From positions 1-64,000 of the forward strand of contig NZ_CABFMN010000055.1 in NCBI RefSeq assembly GCF_901875635.1: DNA of 64,000 bases, given 5' to 3'. Positions 1-8,742 of this stretch are shown here, piece by piece (position 1 is the first letter of the stretch; each line of letters opens with the position of its first letter). The notes under the pieces are model-generated. The model was given only the letters and a program-made list of their open reading frames with translations. It was not told where the DNA came from and searched no databases. This stretch comes from Xylophilus ampelinus. GTDB taxonomy: Bacteria > Pseudomonadota > Gammaproteobacteria > Burkholderiales > Burkholderiaceae_C. Both the position numbers and the translations under genes were made by a program.

Positions 1-312
1 CGTGGGCCTGCGGGCGCAGGCGCCATTCGCGGCGCCGTGCAGTCCCTCCAGCACGTCGATGGACAGCGAGCACAACTTTCGCAAGGCAAGCCGGTCAGCG
101 CGAGCCAGCGCCGGAGAACGCAGGCCCGCGGCCGCCGCCAGCGCTCCCGCCCGTCGTGCCGGCCGATCCACAGCAACGACGGAACCAGCCCGCGATCAGG
201 GTCGAAAGCCAAGCCCAGCAAAGAAAGTAACGAACGTGACGATTTCGGCCCTAGCGCCCGTCCAGCAAACGCTACAGCCCGATTGCACTTTGACCAGACG
301 CGACCGACAGCC
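1..312. other. Left-edge stretch without a supported gene
   Basis: No gene is well supported here. On the minus strand a reading frame stays open from a possible GTG at about 171 down to the window edge; it encodes an Ala/Arg/Leu-rich sequence without a motif I recognise, so it could be the 5' end of a gene continuing to the left or chance in high-GC DNA. The right part, next to the SDR stop codon, holds a diverged copy of the interspersed repeat (241-298). Plus-strand frames here look like shadows. Confidence 0.3.
241..298 (+). repeat. Interspersed repeat, copy 1 (diverged subtype)
   Basis: Copy of the ~65-bp family found 12 times in this window. It shares with the copy at 27776 the subtype-specific ends gtgacga.ttcggcc and gattgcactttg, rather than the gatagctgct/ggccgatttggct ends of most copies. 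It lies just downstream of the SDR stop codon, the typical gene-end position. Confidence 0.6.
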
Positions 313-1107
313 TCAACGCGGCCCCATCCGTATCGCCCCATCCAGCCGCACGCTTTCGCCATTGAAGTAGCCCAGCCGGATCATCGTCTCCGCCAGCTCG
401 GCGTACTCGTCCGGCTGCCCCAGCCGCTTCGGGAAGGCTACCGACGCCGCCAGCGCCGCCTTCACGTTCTCGGGTGCACCTTGCAGCAGCGGCGTGTCGA
501 AGATGCCGGGCAGGATCGTGTTGATGCGGATGCCCTCGGCCATCAGGTCGCGCGCGATCGGAAGCGTCATGCCCACCACCCCCGCCTTGGACGCCGAATA
601 CGCCGCCTGCCCCATCTGCCCGTCCTGCGCGGCCACCGAGGCGGTGCACACGATCGCGCCGCGCTCGTTCGAATGGAAAGCGTCGTCCAGCGGATCGAGC
701 GTCAGCATCCCGGCCGCCGAACGGGCGATGCAGCGAAACGTCCCCACCAGGTTGATCTGGACGATGCGGTCGAAATTCGCCAGCGGAAAGTGCCGGATCT
801 CGCCCGTCGCCTTGTCGCGGCTGGCCGTCTTCACCGCGTTGCCCGTGCCCGCGCAGTTGACCAGCACCCGCTCCTGGCCGTGCGCCGCGCGGGCCTTGGC
901 GAAACCTGCCTCCACCTGCGCGTCGGAAGTCACGTCCACCGGACAGAACACGCCGCCGATCTCGCGCGCCAGCGCTTCGCCGGCCGCTTCGTTGAGGTCG
1001 AACAGCGCCACCTTCACGCCGTGGCGCGCGAGCCGGCGCGCCGTGGCCGCGCCCAGGCCGGACGCGCCGCCGGTCACGACGGCGGCAATGGAAGCATCGA
1101 GTTGCAT
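313..1107 (-). CDS. SDR family NAD(P)-dependent oxidoreductase (3-hydroxyacyl-CoA dehydrogenase type-2-like)
   Basis: A 264-residue classical short-chain dehydrogenase, expected to be cytosolic. The N-terminal Rossmann motif TGGASGLG is at residues 12-19, the NAG-like NCAGTG segment near 84-89, catalytic Ser157, and the YxxxK pair Tyr170/Lys174. Length and the insertion around residues 92-110 resemble the HSD17B10-like 3-hydroxyacyl-CoA dehydrogenases of fatty acid/branched amino acid breakdown, but the substrate cannot be read from sequence. It is divergent from the LuxR-type regulator at 1269 with about 160 bp between, so that regulator is a candidate controller. The ATG is the only sensible start before the glycine motif. 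Confidence 0.88.
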   Translation of the reverse strand: MQLDASIAAVVTGGASGLGAATARRLARHGVKVALFDLNEAAGEALAREIGGVFCPVDVTSDAQVEAGFAKARAAHGQERVLVNCAGTGNAVKTASRDKATGEIRHFPLANFDRIVQINLVGTFRCIARSAAGMLTLDPLDDAFHSNERGAIVCTASVAAQDGQMGQAAYSASKAGVVGMTLPIARDLMAEGIRINTILPGIFDTPLLQGAPENVKAALAASVAFPKRLGQPDEYAELAETMIRLGYFNGESVRLDGAIRMGPR

Positions 1108-1268
1108 ACGAAAGGTCCTGTGAGGTGAGCGGGAGAAAGTCGGGCGACTCTAGGCATCGCCCCACCTTGCCGCCATCGTCCAAAGCGACGAAAGTGCCGA
1201 CCTGCCTGCCCCGGCGTCCGGCGCGCGACTGCGCCGCCGCGACCGTGCCTGCACAGTGCTTCTCCTGC

Positions 1269-3977
1269 ATGACCTCGCCCACCGTCGACCTCCCGCCACG
1301 CCGCGCCGCCGTGCTGCCCGCCAAGCTCGCCCCGCCCGGCGCCGAGCCCGCGCAGGTGCCGCGCGACGCCATCGCCCGGCAGCTCGACGCTGCGGCGCAC
1401 GCACGCCTGCTGCTGGTGCGGGCACCGGCCGGCTTCGGCAAGACCACGGCCATGCGGCAGATGCACGCGCGCTGCGCGCAGGCCGGCCGCGCGACGGCGT
1501 GGCTCACGCTCGATGCCGCCGACAACGACGTGCCGCGCTTCCTCCACTGCCTGGCCGCCGCGGTGCACACCCTCGACGCCGCAGGCGCGGCCGTCCCCGG
1601 GACAGGCATCGACGCCATCGATGCGCTCGCGCGCGAAGACCGGCCCTTCACCCTCTTCCTCGACGACTTCGAGATGCTGCAGAGCCCCGCCGTGCTGGGA
1701 CTGGTGCGCCAGTTGGTCGAACAACTGCCGGCGCGTGCGCAACTCGTGGTCGGCTCGCGCAGCCTGCCCGAGCTGGGCCTGGGCCGCCTGCGGGCTCGGG
1801 GCCAGCTGGTCGAGATCGACGCCAGCCAGCTGCGTTTTTCCGACGCCGAGGCCGATCGCTTCTTCCGCCTGCGCAGCATCGCCCTGCCGCGCGAATCGCT
1901 GGCGCAGTTGATGCGCAAGACCGAGGGCTGGATCGGCGCGCTGTGGCTGGTCGCGCTGGCGCTCGAGCGGCACGGGCCCGAGAGCGACTTCGTGCAGCGC
2001 TTCTCGGGCTCCGACCGCGCCGTGGCCGACTACCTGGCCGAGGACGTGCTGGACCACCAGCCGCCGGAGGTGCGCGACTTCCTGCTGCGCACCAGCATCC
2101 TGCGCACGCTCGATGCGGCCGTGTGCCAGGCCCTGGTGCCGCGCACGGACTGCGCGCAGATGCTGCGTCGGCTCGAGGCAGAGCACCTGTTCCTCACGCC
2201 GCTGGATACCGCCGGCCAGGGCTACCGCTACCACAGCCTCTTCGCCGACTTCCTGCGCGGCCAGCTGGCGCGCGAGCAGCCCGGCGCGCTGGCGCGGCTG
2301 CACCTGGCCGCCTCGGGCTGGTACGAGGCCGCGGGCCGGCCCGTGCCTGCGATCGACCACGCCATCGAAGGCGGCGACCACCCGCACGCGCTGCAGCTGC
2401 TGGGGCGGCACGCCGAGTCCTTCCTGGAGGACGGCCGCATGCGGCTGCTCACGCGCTGGTTCGGCAGCCTGCCGGCGGACCGGCTCGCGACGCAGCCGCG
2501 GCTGCAGGTGGTCGCCGTGTGGGCCGAGTGCTTCACCCATGGGCCGTGGCGGGCGCTGCAGCGGCTCGAAGCCAGCGGCTGCATCGGCAGCGCCGACCCG
2601 GTGGTGCAGGCGCATGTGAATGCGCTGCAGCCGCTGCTCGAAGCCATGATGGACCGCGCCGAAAGCGCCTGCGCCATCGGCCGCGAAAGCCTGGCGCGGC
2701 TGCCCAGCGAACGCGCCTTCGCCGACAGCGCGCTGGCCAACGCGATGGCGCACCTCGTCTCGGTCATGGGCGATCCGCGCGAGGCGCACCGCCTGCTCGA
2801 CGCCGCGCGCCGCACGCAGGCCGGCAGCATCTTCAACCGCATGTACACCGAGTCGCTCGAAGGCATGCTGGACCTGTCCGAAGGGCGGCTGCGCCACGCC
2901 GCGGCGCGCTTTCGCATGGCGGTGAGCGCCACGCCGCGCGCCGCCAGCTACCTGCCCACGCACGGCAACGCCTGGGCCGGCGTGCTGCACGCGGGCGTGG
3001 TCTACGAGCAGAACGACCTCGACGCCGCCGACCAGTTGCTCAACGTCTACCTGCCGCTGGCGCGCGACGTGGGCCTGCCCGACCACGTGATCGCCAGCCA
3101 CTGCATGCGCAGCCGCATCGCCTGGCTGCGCGGCGACGTCGATGCCGCGTCGTTGCTCTTGACCGAACTCGAATACCTCGGCCACGACCGCCAGCTGCCG
3201 CGCGTGGTGTGCAGCGCGCGGCTGGAGATGGCGCGCCTGCTGGTGCTGCAGGGCCACGGCCGGGCCGCCCAGGAGACGCTGGCGCGCGCCGACGACAGCG
3301 CGGTGTGGGCGCGCGTGCAGCGCCTGCGCCTGCCGGCCCACGAGGTGGACGACCTGGCGATCGGGCGCTGGCGCTGGGCCCTGCATTTCGGCGATGCGGC
3401 CGCCGCCATCGACGCGCTGGACGCCGCCGCCCACGCGGCCGAGACCGCGGCGCGCCGGCATCGCGCGCTGAAGCTGCGCACCCTCCTGGCCCTCGCGCAG
3501 TGGCGTGCCGGCCGGCCGGCGCCGGCGGCCGACACCCTGGCCACGGTGCTGCGCACGACGGCGCAGGAAGGCTTCATGCGGCTGCTCCTGGACGAAGGTC
3601 CGCTGCTGGCCCCGCTGCTGCGCGTGTTGCAGGGCGAGCGCCGGCGCGTGGACGAGGCCGGCCCGCTCTTCGCGGACCATCTGGCGCAGTTGCTGGCGCA
3701 GATCGGCGAGGCCGCTGCGGATGCCGACCCCGACGATGCGCCATCGGCCGGCGGCGCCTCCACCGTTGACGGCCTGCCGACCGAGGCGCTCACGCGCAAG
3801 GAGCTGCGCGTGCTGCAACTGCTGGCCGAGGGCTACTCGAACTCGGCGATGGCCGAGAAGCTCTTCGTGTCGGACAGCACGGTGCGCACCCACCTGCGCA
3901 ACATCAACCTCAAGCTGGGCGCCAGCAGCCGCACCCAGGCGGTGGCGCTGGCACGTCGGCTGGGGCTCATGCGCTGA
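1269..3977 (+). CDS. MalT-type LuxR family ATP-dependent transcriptional regulator
   Basis: About 902 residues from the ATG at 1269 (the frame stays open upstream to 1125, but that part is Arg/Pro-rich and lies in the divergent promoter region). A STAND-type ATPase comes first: Walker A APAGFGKTT around residues 52-60 and a Walker B-like LFLDDFE near 130. A long alpha-helical TPR-like middle with many Leu/Ala repeats follows, and a C-terminal LuxR helix-turn-helix (LTRKELRVLQLLAEGYSNSA ... STVRTHLRNI) fills the last ~62 residues. In MalT-type regulators an inducer bound by the TPR part drives ATP-dependent oligomerisation. The adjacent divergent SDR gene is the likely target (inference). Confidence 0.88.
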   Translation: MTSPTVDLPPRRAAVLPAKLAPPGAEPAQVPRDAIARQLDAAAHARLLLVRAPAGFGKTTAMRQMHARCAQAGRATAWLTLDAADNDVPRFLHCLAAAVHTLDAAGAAVPGTGIDAIDALAREDRPFTLFLDDFEMLQSPAVLGLVRQLVEQLPARAQLVVGSRSLPELGLGRLRARGQLVEIDASQLRFSDAEADRFFRLRSIALPRESLAQLMRKTEGWIGALWLVALALERHGPESDFVQRFSGSDRAVADYLAEDVLDHQPPEVRDFLLRTSILRTLDAAVCQALVPRTDCAQMLRRLEAEHLFLTPLDTAGQGYRYHSLFADFLRGQLAREQPGALARLHLAASGWYEAAGRPVPAIDHAIEGGDHPHALQLLGRHAESFLEDGRMRLLTRWFGSLPADRLATQPRLQVVAVWAECFTHGPWRALQRLEASGCIGSADPVVQAHVNALQPLLEAMMDRAESACAIGRESLARLPSERAFADSALANAMAHLVSVMGDPREAHRLLDAARRTQAGSIFNRMYTESLEGMLDLSEGRLRHAAARFRMAVSATPRAASYLPTHGNAWAGVLHAGVVYEQNDLDAADQLLNVYLPLARDVGLPDHVIASHCMRSRIAWLRGDVDAASLLLTELEYLGHDRQLPRVVCSARLEMARLLVLQGHGRAAQETLARADDSAVWARVQRLRLPAHEVDDLAIGRWRWALHFGDAAAAIDALDAAAHAAETAARRHRALKLRTLLALAQWRAGRPAPAADTLATVLRTTAQEGFMRLLLDEGPLLAPLLRVLQGERRRVDEAGPLFADHLAQLLAQIGEAAADADPDDAPSAGGASTVDGLPTEALTRKELRVLQLLAEGYSNSAMAEKLFVSDSTVRTHLRNINLKLGASSRTQAVALARRLGLMR

Positions 3978-4084
3978 GGAGCGGCAGCCGTGCGGCGGAA
4001 GAAGGCCCATCGTTCCAGCGCGTGGATGCGCAACGAAGGGTTTTGTCACAGCGCCCGGACGGCGCCCCGGCCTATAGTGGGGCG

Positions 4085-4285
4085 ATGACCTTTCTCCATT
4101 CGAACGCTTGGCGGCGCCTGGCGGCGCTGGCCGCCGGTGCGGCCGTCCTGTTGCTCACCGGCTGCGCCAGCGGCGGGGCCGCGCCCGATGGCGCTGCGGC
4201 CGGCTCCAGCCGCGGCAGCGTCGAGGTGTTCGGCGTCATCGACGCCGGCGTGAGCCACGTCACCAACAAGTCCGACCGGCGCTGA
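4085..4285 (+). CDS. Small putative lipoprotein with a porin-like segment
   Basis: A 66-residue protein. The N-terminus has a charged start, a hydrophobic stretch (LAALAAGAAVLLLTGC) and a lipobox LTGC, so it should be lipidated. The mature part is only about 40 residues. It ends in GSVEVFGVIDAGVSHV, which closely resembles the first beta-strand of betaproteobacterial general porins (SSVTLYGVIDAGV-type). It stops shortly afterwards and converges on the gene at 4298. It could be a genuine small lipoprotein or the remnant of a porin start fused to a lipoprotein signal. A longer upstream extension to 4022 is possible but would hide the signal peptide. Confidence 0.6.
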   Translation: MTFLHSNAWRRLAALAAGAAVLLLTGCASGGAAPDGAAAGSSRGSVEVFGVIDAGVSHVTNKSDRR

Positions 4286-4297
4286 AGCGCGCCGCGC

Positions 4298-5188
4298 TCA
4301 GCGCCGCAGCAGCGCCTGGCGCAGCATGCGCGCGGCGCGGTCGCGGATGCGGCCCGGCATGTTGCGATGCGCGCGCCGCGGCTGCACCTTGGCCGTGGCG
4401 CAGGCCCACAGGAAGTCGTGCAGGATCGGCGTGTCGTTGATCGTCTCGGTGCTGCCGTACTTGTGGAATTCCGGGTGCCACTGCGTGGCGGCGATGTAGC
4501 CGCGCCCGCCGCGGTCGGCCTGGCGGCGGATCGCCTCGGGCACGCGGTCGGGCAGGCTCCAGGCCTCGACATCGAAACCCGGTGCCAGCCCTTTGATGCC
4601 CTGGTGGTGGATGCTGTTGACCCGCGCCGTCCGCACATCGGGGTACAGCCGGGACAGGCGCGTGCCCTCCACGATCTCGATCTGGTGGAAGTTCTGGTCG
4701 TAGGTCACCGGGTCGCGGTGGCGCAGCGTCTCGGGGTGGCCGTGCTGCTCCTCGATGTCCTGGTAGAGCGTGCCGCCGAAGGCCACGTTGATCAGCTGCA
4801 GGCCGCGGCACACGCCGAAGATGGGCTTGCCGGCCTGCTCGAAGGCCTCGACCAGCGCGAGGTCGTACAGGTCGCGGATGCGGTCGCCGATCCAGGCATC
4901 CTTGAGCGGCTCCTCCCCGTAGCTGCCGGGCCAGACGTCGGCGCCGCCGTGCATGACCACGCCGTCGAGCCATTCGGCATAGTGGCCCAGCGTGGTGTCG
5001 CCACGCGCCGTGTCGCCGGTGGGGCAGGGCACCATGACCACCATCGCGCCGGCCGACATCAGCCAGTGCGCGATCGACTGCTCCACGTACTGCAGCGTCT
5101 TGTTGGTGAACAGGGAGCGCGCCGGGTCGGCGTGCGAGAAGCAGGCGGAAAGGCCGATCTTGAGACGTGCTGCGACGGGCTGCGACAT
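4298..5188 (-). CDS. Gamma-glutamyl-gamma-aminobutyrate hydrolase family protein (peptidase C26)
   Basis: A 296-residue class-I glutamine amidotransferase-like hydrolase. With the start at 5188 (MSQPVAARLK), the nucleophile is Cys127 in GVCRGLQ, completed by His238 and Glu240 in QWHPE. An oxyanion-region GGADVWP lies near residue 81. The family (PuuD/YvdE-like) removes the gamma-glutamyl group from gamma-glutamyl-GABA in putrescine breakdown or acts on similar gamma-glutamyl amides; no other puu genes are adjacent, so the substrate is open. The C-terminal ~40 residues are Arg-rich (QPRRAHRNMPGRIRDRAARM), longer than the E. coli protein. An upstream in-frame ATG at 5215 adds nine residues. Confidence 0.85.
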   Translation of the reverse strand: MSQPVAARLKIGLSACFSHADPARSLFTNKTLQYVEQSIAHWLMSAGAMVVMVPCPTGDTARGDTTLGHYAEWLDGVVMHGGADVWPGSYGEEPLKDAWIGDRIRDLYDLALVEAFEQAGKPIFGVCRGLQLINVAFGGTLYQDIEEQHGHPETLRHRDPVTYDQNFHQIEIVEGTRLSRLYPDVRTARVNSIHHQGIKGLAPGFDVEAWSLPDRVPEAIRRQADRGGRGYIAATQWHPEFHKYGSTETINDTPILHDFLWACATAKVQPRRAHRNMPGRIRDRAARMLRQALLRR

Positions 5189-5317
5189 GGAGGTGAGGTC
5201 TGGCGCGGAAGGCAAAGTTCATTCTGCGCTGCAGGGCCGGGGCGGGCTGTCGGCCAAGCCGCCGACGTGTGGAATGCGCCACAGTCGACGTGGCGGCCCG
5301 GGCACGCCGGCCCCTCT

Positions 5318-5347
5318 TTGGCGAGGACCGTGCCACACGGTTACAAT
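5318..5347 (+). promoter_or_regulatory. Candidate sigma-70 promoter for infA with a long leader
   Basis: TTGGCG at 5318-5323 and TACAAT at 5342-5347 are separated by 18 bp, a good housekeeping promoter. Transcription starting near 5354 would leave a leader of about 240 nt before infA. Between the amidotransferase start (5188) and infA (5593) I see no credible gene; short plus-strand frames there are unsupported. Confidence 0.55.
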
Positions 5348-5592
5348 CCTGGGTCTTTCGTTCGCACGCCGCCCGAGCCACGTCGGGTCCGGCGCACGCA
5401 CCGCCGATGCATCGGTGCGTCCACCGCCCCCTTCCTCTCTGCGTGCGGCGAAGGCTGCCCCGGGCGCCGCATCGCGGTTCGCGCCGCGCCACCGGGCACC
5501 GATCGACATTCACCGGGTGAGCCGCAGGATGCAGGCCACCCCGGCGGCCAGCCACCGTGAGGCCAGGCGCCATCCGTTTTTGAAGGACACAC

Positions 5593-5844
5593 ATGGCCAA
5601 GGAAGAACTCATCGAGATGCAGGGCGCCGTCACCGAAGTGCTGCCCGACTCCCGCTACCGCGTGACGCTGGAGAACGGCCACGAAGTCATCGCCTACAGC
5701 GGCGGCAAGGTGCGCAAGAACCACATCCGCATCATCCTGGGCGACAAGGTCTCGCTCGAGATGTCGCCCTACGACCTGACCAAGGGCCGCATCACCTTCC
5801 GCCACCTCGAGCGCCGCGGCCCGCCGCCGACCGGCTCGCGCTGA
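5593..5844 (+). CDS. infA: Translation initiation factor IF-1 (long, stand-alone copy)
   Basis: An 83-residue protein with the whole IF-1 S1/OB fold: [11 protein letters not shown] at the start, [25 protein letters not shown] and [15 protein letters not shown]-1 binds the 30S A site and helps IF-2 and IF-3 in start selection. Most bacterial IF-1s have 71-73 residues; this one has about 11 extra C-terminal residues ([13 protein letters not shown]). It is not in a ribosomal-protein operon, which suggests it is the second, dispersed infA often found in Burkholderiales. A clear Shine-Dalgarno (tgaaggacacac) precedes the ATG, and a strong terminator follows 30 bp downstream, so it is monocistronic. 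Confidence 0.95.
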   Translation: MAKEELIEMQGAVTEVLPDSRYRVTLENGHEVIAYSGGKVRKNHIRIILGDKVSLEMSPYDLTKGRITFRHLERRGPPPTGSR

Positions 5845-5874
5845 GCACGCGCCACCCCGCGCACCCCGCACGAA

Positions 5875-5897
5875 GGGCCTCCTCGGAGGCCCTTTTT
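5875..5897 (+). terminator. Rho-independent terminator of infA
   Basis: GGGCCTC and its complement GAGGCCC form a tight stem-loop at 5875-5892, followed by five T residues. It ends the infA transcript before the convergent flavoprotein gene (stop at 5920). Confidence 0.85.
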
Positions 5898-5919
5898 CTT
5901 TGGCTGCGCGGCGCGCTGC

Positions 5920-7215
5920 TCAGGCCGCCTGCAACTGCTGCGGCGCGGCCCGCTGCGCCGAGCGCCCGGCCGCATGCGCGGTGATGGCTTCACCCAGGAA
6001 GGACGCGTCGCGCGCGATGCCCGAGAAGCGCCCCGAGCCCCAGGTGTGCAGCCAGGGCAGGCCGAGGAAGTACAGGCCCGGCTCGCGCGTCACGCCGCGC
6101 AGGTGCACCGGATGGCCGCGGCCGTTGAAGACCGGCGCATCCACCCAGGCGAAGTCCGGCGCGAAGCCGATGCACCAGACCACGCTGGTGATGCCCGCGG
6201 CCCCAAGGTCGAGCCGCGTGCGTTCCTCGCCCGGCGTCCACACCGGCTCGTACACCGAGGGCGGCGGCGCCTCGATGCCCTGGGCGGCGATGTGCTTGTC
6301 GATCGAGGCGTTGATGCCGTTGTAGATGCGGTCGGCATGGTCCAGGTTCTCGCGCAGGTTGGGCAGGAACTGCAGCGCCCCGTCCTCGAGGCCCTCGAGC
6401 TGGCCGTACAGCTGCATGCCCTCGCGCGCGAAGCGGCGCAGGTCGATGTCGCGCCCGCCGTCGCGGCCGGTGACGTAGTGGTTGGTGTTGTCGCGCACGC
6501 CCTCGCGCAGGGGGTGCTGCGTGACCGGCATGTCGTAGTAGCCCATGTCGGCCAGCCAGTCGACCACTTCCTTGCCGCGGTAGAAGCGCGCGCAGCGCGG
6601 CGCGTTGCCGGTGGCGAGCACCACCTGCCGCCCGGCCAGGTGCAGGTCCTCGGCGATCTGCGCGCCCGACTGGCCGCAGCCCACCACCAGCACCGCGCCC
6701 GCGGGCAGTTGCGACGGATTGCGGTACTGCGCCGAGTGGTACTGCACGACGGACGCCGGCAGCTTCTCGGCCATGCGCGGCACCACGGGCTTGTGGTAGC
6801 CGCCCGAGGCCACCACCACCTGGTCGGCGGTGTAGAGGCCCTCGCTGGTCTGCACCTGCCAGCGCTCGTGCCCGCCGGCGCGCGACACCCTCTCGACCGA
6901 CACGCCCTCGATCGCAGGTGCCTTCACCTGCGCGACGAAGCCGGCGAGCCAGTCGTTGATCTGGTCCTTGACCATGAAGCCGTGCGGATCGTCGCCCCGG
7001 TACGGCCAGCCCGGCAGCTGGCATTGCCAGTTCGGCGTGACCAGGCAGAAGGTGTCCCAGCGCTGCGTGCGCCAGCTGTGCACGAGGCTGCGCTTTTCGA
7101 TGACCAGGTGGTCGATGCCGCGCTGCTGCAGTTCGTGGCTGAGCGACAGGCCGGCCTGGCCGCCGCCGACGATGACGACGCTGTAGTGGCTGCGTCCGCC
7201 GTAGGGATGGGACAT
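5920..7215 (-). CDS. Flavin-dependent oxidoreductase, MSMEG_0569 family (Nit1C-type cluster)
   Basis: A 431-residue flavoprotein, last gene of the eight-gene operon. The FAD-binding motif [11 protein letters not shown] is at residues 14-24, and a second Rossmann motif [13 protein letters not shown] near 176 is for NAD(P)H. FATxGY-like [10 protein letters not shown] and a C-terminal [15 protein letters not shown] complete the layout typical of flavin-containing/N-hydroxylating monooxygenases. I recognise it as the flavoprotein that accompanies nitrilase, radical SAM and GNAT genes in the Nit1C / Sll0783-Sll0787 neighbourhood. Its substrate is unknown; N- or C-oxygenation of a cluster intermediate is an inference. 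A Shine-Dalgarno (aaggaactccc) precedes ATG 7215. Confidence 0.85.
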   Translation of the reverse strand: MSHPYGGRSHYSVVIVGGGQAGLSLSHELQQRGIDHLVIEKRSLVHSWRTQRWDTFCLVTPNWQCQLPGWPYRGDDPHGFMVKDQINDWLAGFVAQVKAPAIEGVSVERVSRAGGHERWQVQTSEGLYTADQVVVASGGYHKPVVPRMAEKLPASVVQYHSAQYRNPSQLPAGAVLVVGCGQSGAQIAEDLHLAGRQVVLATGNAPRCARFYRGKEVVDWLADMGYYDMPVTQHPLREGVRDNTNHYVTGRDGGRDIDLRRFAREGMQLYGQLEGLEDGALQFLPNLRENLDHADRIYNGINASIDKHIAAQGIEAPPPSVYEPVWTPGEERTRLDLGAAGITSVVWCIGFAPDFAWVDAPVFNGRGHPVHLRGVTREPGLYFLGLPWLHTWGSGRFSGIARDASFLGEAITAHAAGRSAQRAAPQQLQAA

Positions 7216-7244
7216 GGGAGTTCCTTGGAAGGGTTCGGTCGTTG

Positions 7245-7529
7245 TCAGTCGAAGGCCAGCACCGCGACCTCGGCGTCCGGCTGGTGGGCGAAACGCCCGG
7301 CGATCTCCTCGATCTGCGCGAGCTGGTCCATGGCCTGCGAGCAGGCGAAGCCGTACTTGGCGCGCACCCGCTCCGACGCGATGCCCAGCGCCTCGCGCGT
7401 GCGGGCGAGGAAGTCGGGCAGCGGGTAGCGCGCGCCGGGCTGCAGGAAGTCCTGCACCACCAGCGAGGGCGAGTAGCAGCGCGTCTCGCTGGCATCGGGC
7501 CAGCGGACATGGAAATGCATGACGGGCAT
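7245..7529 (-). CDS. MSMEG_0570 family nitrogen-starvation-response protein
   Basis: A 94-residue protein starting [13 protein letters not shown]. It contains [19 protein letters not shown], a basic segment and an acidic-hydrophobic end (AEVAVLAFD). No catalytic motif is visible. Its size, sequence start and place between the glycosyltransferase and flavoprotein genes match the small conserved protein of Nit1C-type clusters. Function is unknown. The start at 7529 was chosen because the longer in-frame extension (to 8000) is antisense-like arginine/proline-rich sequence overlapping the upstream gene. It lies 13 bp after the glycosyltransferase stop and 29 bp before the flavoprotein. Confidence 0.8.
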   Translation of the reverse strand: MPVMHFHVRWPDASETRCYSPSLVVQDFLQPGARYPLPDFLARTREALGIASERVRAKYGFACSQAMDQLAQIEEIAGRFAHQPDAEVAVLAFD

Positions 7530-7542
7530 CGAAGGGGTCCTT

Positions 7543-8742
7543 TCAGGCGGCCTGCGCCAGCGCGGGCGCGCGCTGCGCCAGGCCGGCGCGGTAGAGCTGC
7601 ACATGGCGCGCGGCGCTGGCCGGCCAGCTGAAGCGGCGCGCGAGGCGCTCGGCGCTGGCCGCCGTGCGCTGTGCGTCGCGCGTGTGCAGCGCGTGCATGA
7701 GCGCGTCGGCGATCGACGGCGCCGACAGCGGGTCCGCCCACGACACGTCCGCGTCGGTGAGGTGGTCGGTGAAGGGCGCGATGCGCGATGCGGCCACCGG
7801 CACGCCGCTGGCCAGTGCTTCCAGCACCACGAGGCCGAAACCCTCGCGCGTGGAGGGCATCGCCACCACGTCGGCCAGGCGGTACAGGCCCGGCATGTCG
7901 GCGTCGGCGATGGCGCCGAGCAGTTGCACCGGCTGCCCCGGCCCTGCGCGCCAGCCCAGCGCGGCCAGCGCCTCGTCGAAGCGGCGCGCGTAGGCGGCAT
8001 GGTCCAGCAGGCTCACGCCGCCGGCGATGAGCAGCCGCGCACCGGGCTGCGCCGCATGCAGCTGCGCAAATGCCTGCAGCAGGCGCACCGTGTTCTTGCG
8101 CTCCTCGACACCGCCCATCGCCAGCACGATGGGGCCGCCACGGTCGAGGCCCAGCTGCTGCGCCAGCGCGACATCCGCAGGCTGCGCGCGTGGCGAGAAG
8201 CGCGCCATGTCGACGCCGTTGTCGACCTGCACCGCCTCGATGCCGTGCGCCTCGGCCAGGTGCTCGCGCCACAGCCGGCTCACGGTGAAGACCTGCGTCG
8301 CGGCCTCGAAGGCGCGCTGCTGCCAGTGCATGAGTCGCGGCGCGTCGAAGGTGTCGAGGTGATGCACCGTGCGCACGAAGCCGCCGATGCGCCCGCTGGC
8401 CTGCAGGTCGGCCAGTGCATTGCCTCCGATCGAATCGTGCGTGTGCCAGACGTCGAAGCACTCGCCGCGCGCCAGCAGGCCGCCGAGGTGCGTCGTGAAG
8501 GCGTCGATGCGGCTGCGCACCATGGCGACCATGTCGCGCGGCGTGCCGGCCACGGGCACCAGCGACACCCGGCAGGCCGGTTTGCGGAACAGGCGCTGGC
8601 CCGGCGCCGCCGGCGCGAACACGGTGACCGCGTGGCCGGCACCCTGCAGTGCGTTCGCCAGTTCCAGCGTGTGCACCACGCCGCCGCGCGGGTTGACCGA
8701 ATGCGTGAGCAGCGCGATGCGCAGCGATGCGCCTTCATGCAT
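7543..8742 (-). CDS. GT-B glycosyltransferase, MSMEG_0565 family
   Basis: A 399-residue GT4-like transferase. The N-terminal half begins IALLTHSVNPRGGVVHTLEL and includes VWHTHDSIGG. The donor-binding half includes LAMGGVEERKN (near residue 205), ADVVAMPSTREGFGLVV and LEALASGVPVAAS, the EX7E-like region of GT4 enzymes. It is expected to be cytosolic and to use a nucleotide sugar. In Nit1C-type clusters a glycosyltransferase of this subfamily is a frequent member, so the pathway may make a glycosylated metabolite (inference). The start overlaps the end of the AIR-synthase-like gene by 8 nt, pointing to translational coupling. Confidence 0.85.
   Translation of the reverse strand: MHEGASLRIALLTHSVNPRGGVVHTLELANALQGAGHAVTVFAPAAPGQRLFRKPACRVSLVPVAGTPRDMVAMVRSRIDAFTTHLGGLLARGECFDVWHTHDSIGGNALADLQASGRIGGFVRTVHHLDTFDAPRLMHWQQRAFEAATQVFTVSRLWREHLAEAHGIEAVQVDNGVDMARFSPRAQPADVALAQQLGLDRGGPIVLAMGGVEERKNTVRLLQAFAQLHAAQPGARLLIAGGVSLLDHAAYARRFDEALAALGWRAGPGQPVQLLGAIADADMPGLYRLADVVAMPSTREGFGLVVLEALASGVPVAASRIAPFTDHLTDADVSWADPLSAPSIADALMHALHTRDAQRTAASAERLARRFSWPASAARHVQLYRAGLAQRAPALAQAA

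Noticed and set aside
1074..4049. 991-residue minus-strand frame opposite the LuxR-type gene
   Set aside because: Antisense shadow of a high-GC gene: His/Arg/Gln/Val-rich, no domain, and the plus strand has a clear STAND-ATPase and LuxR domain.
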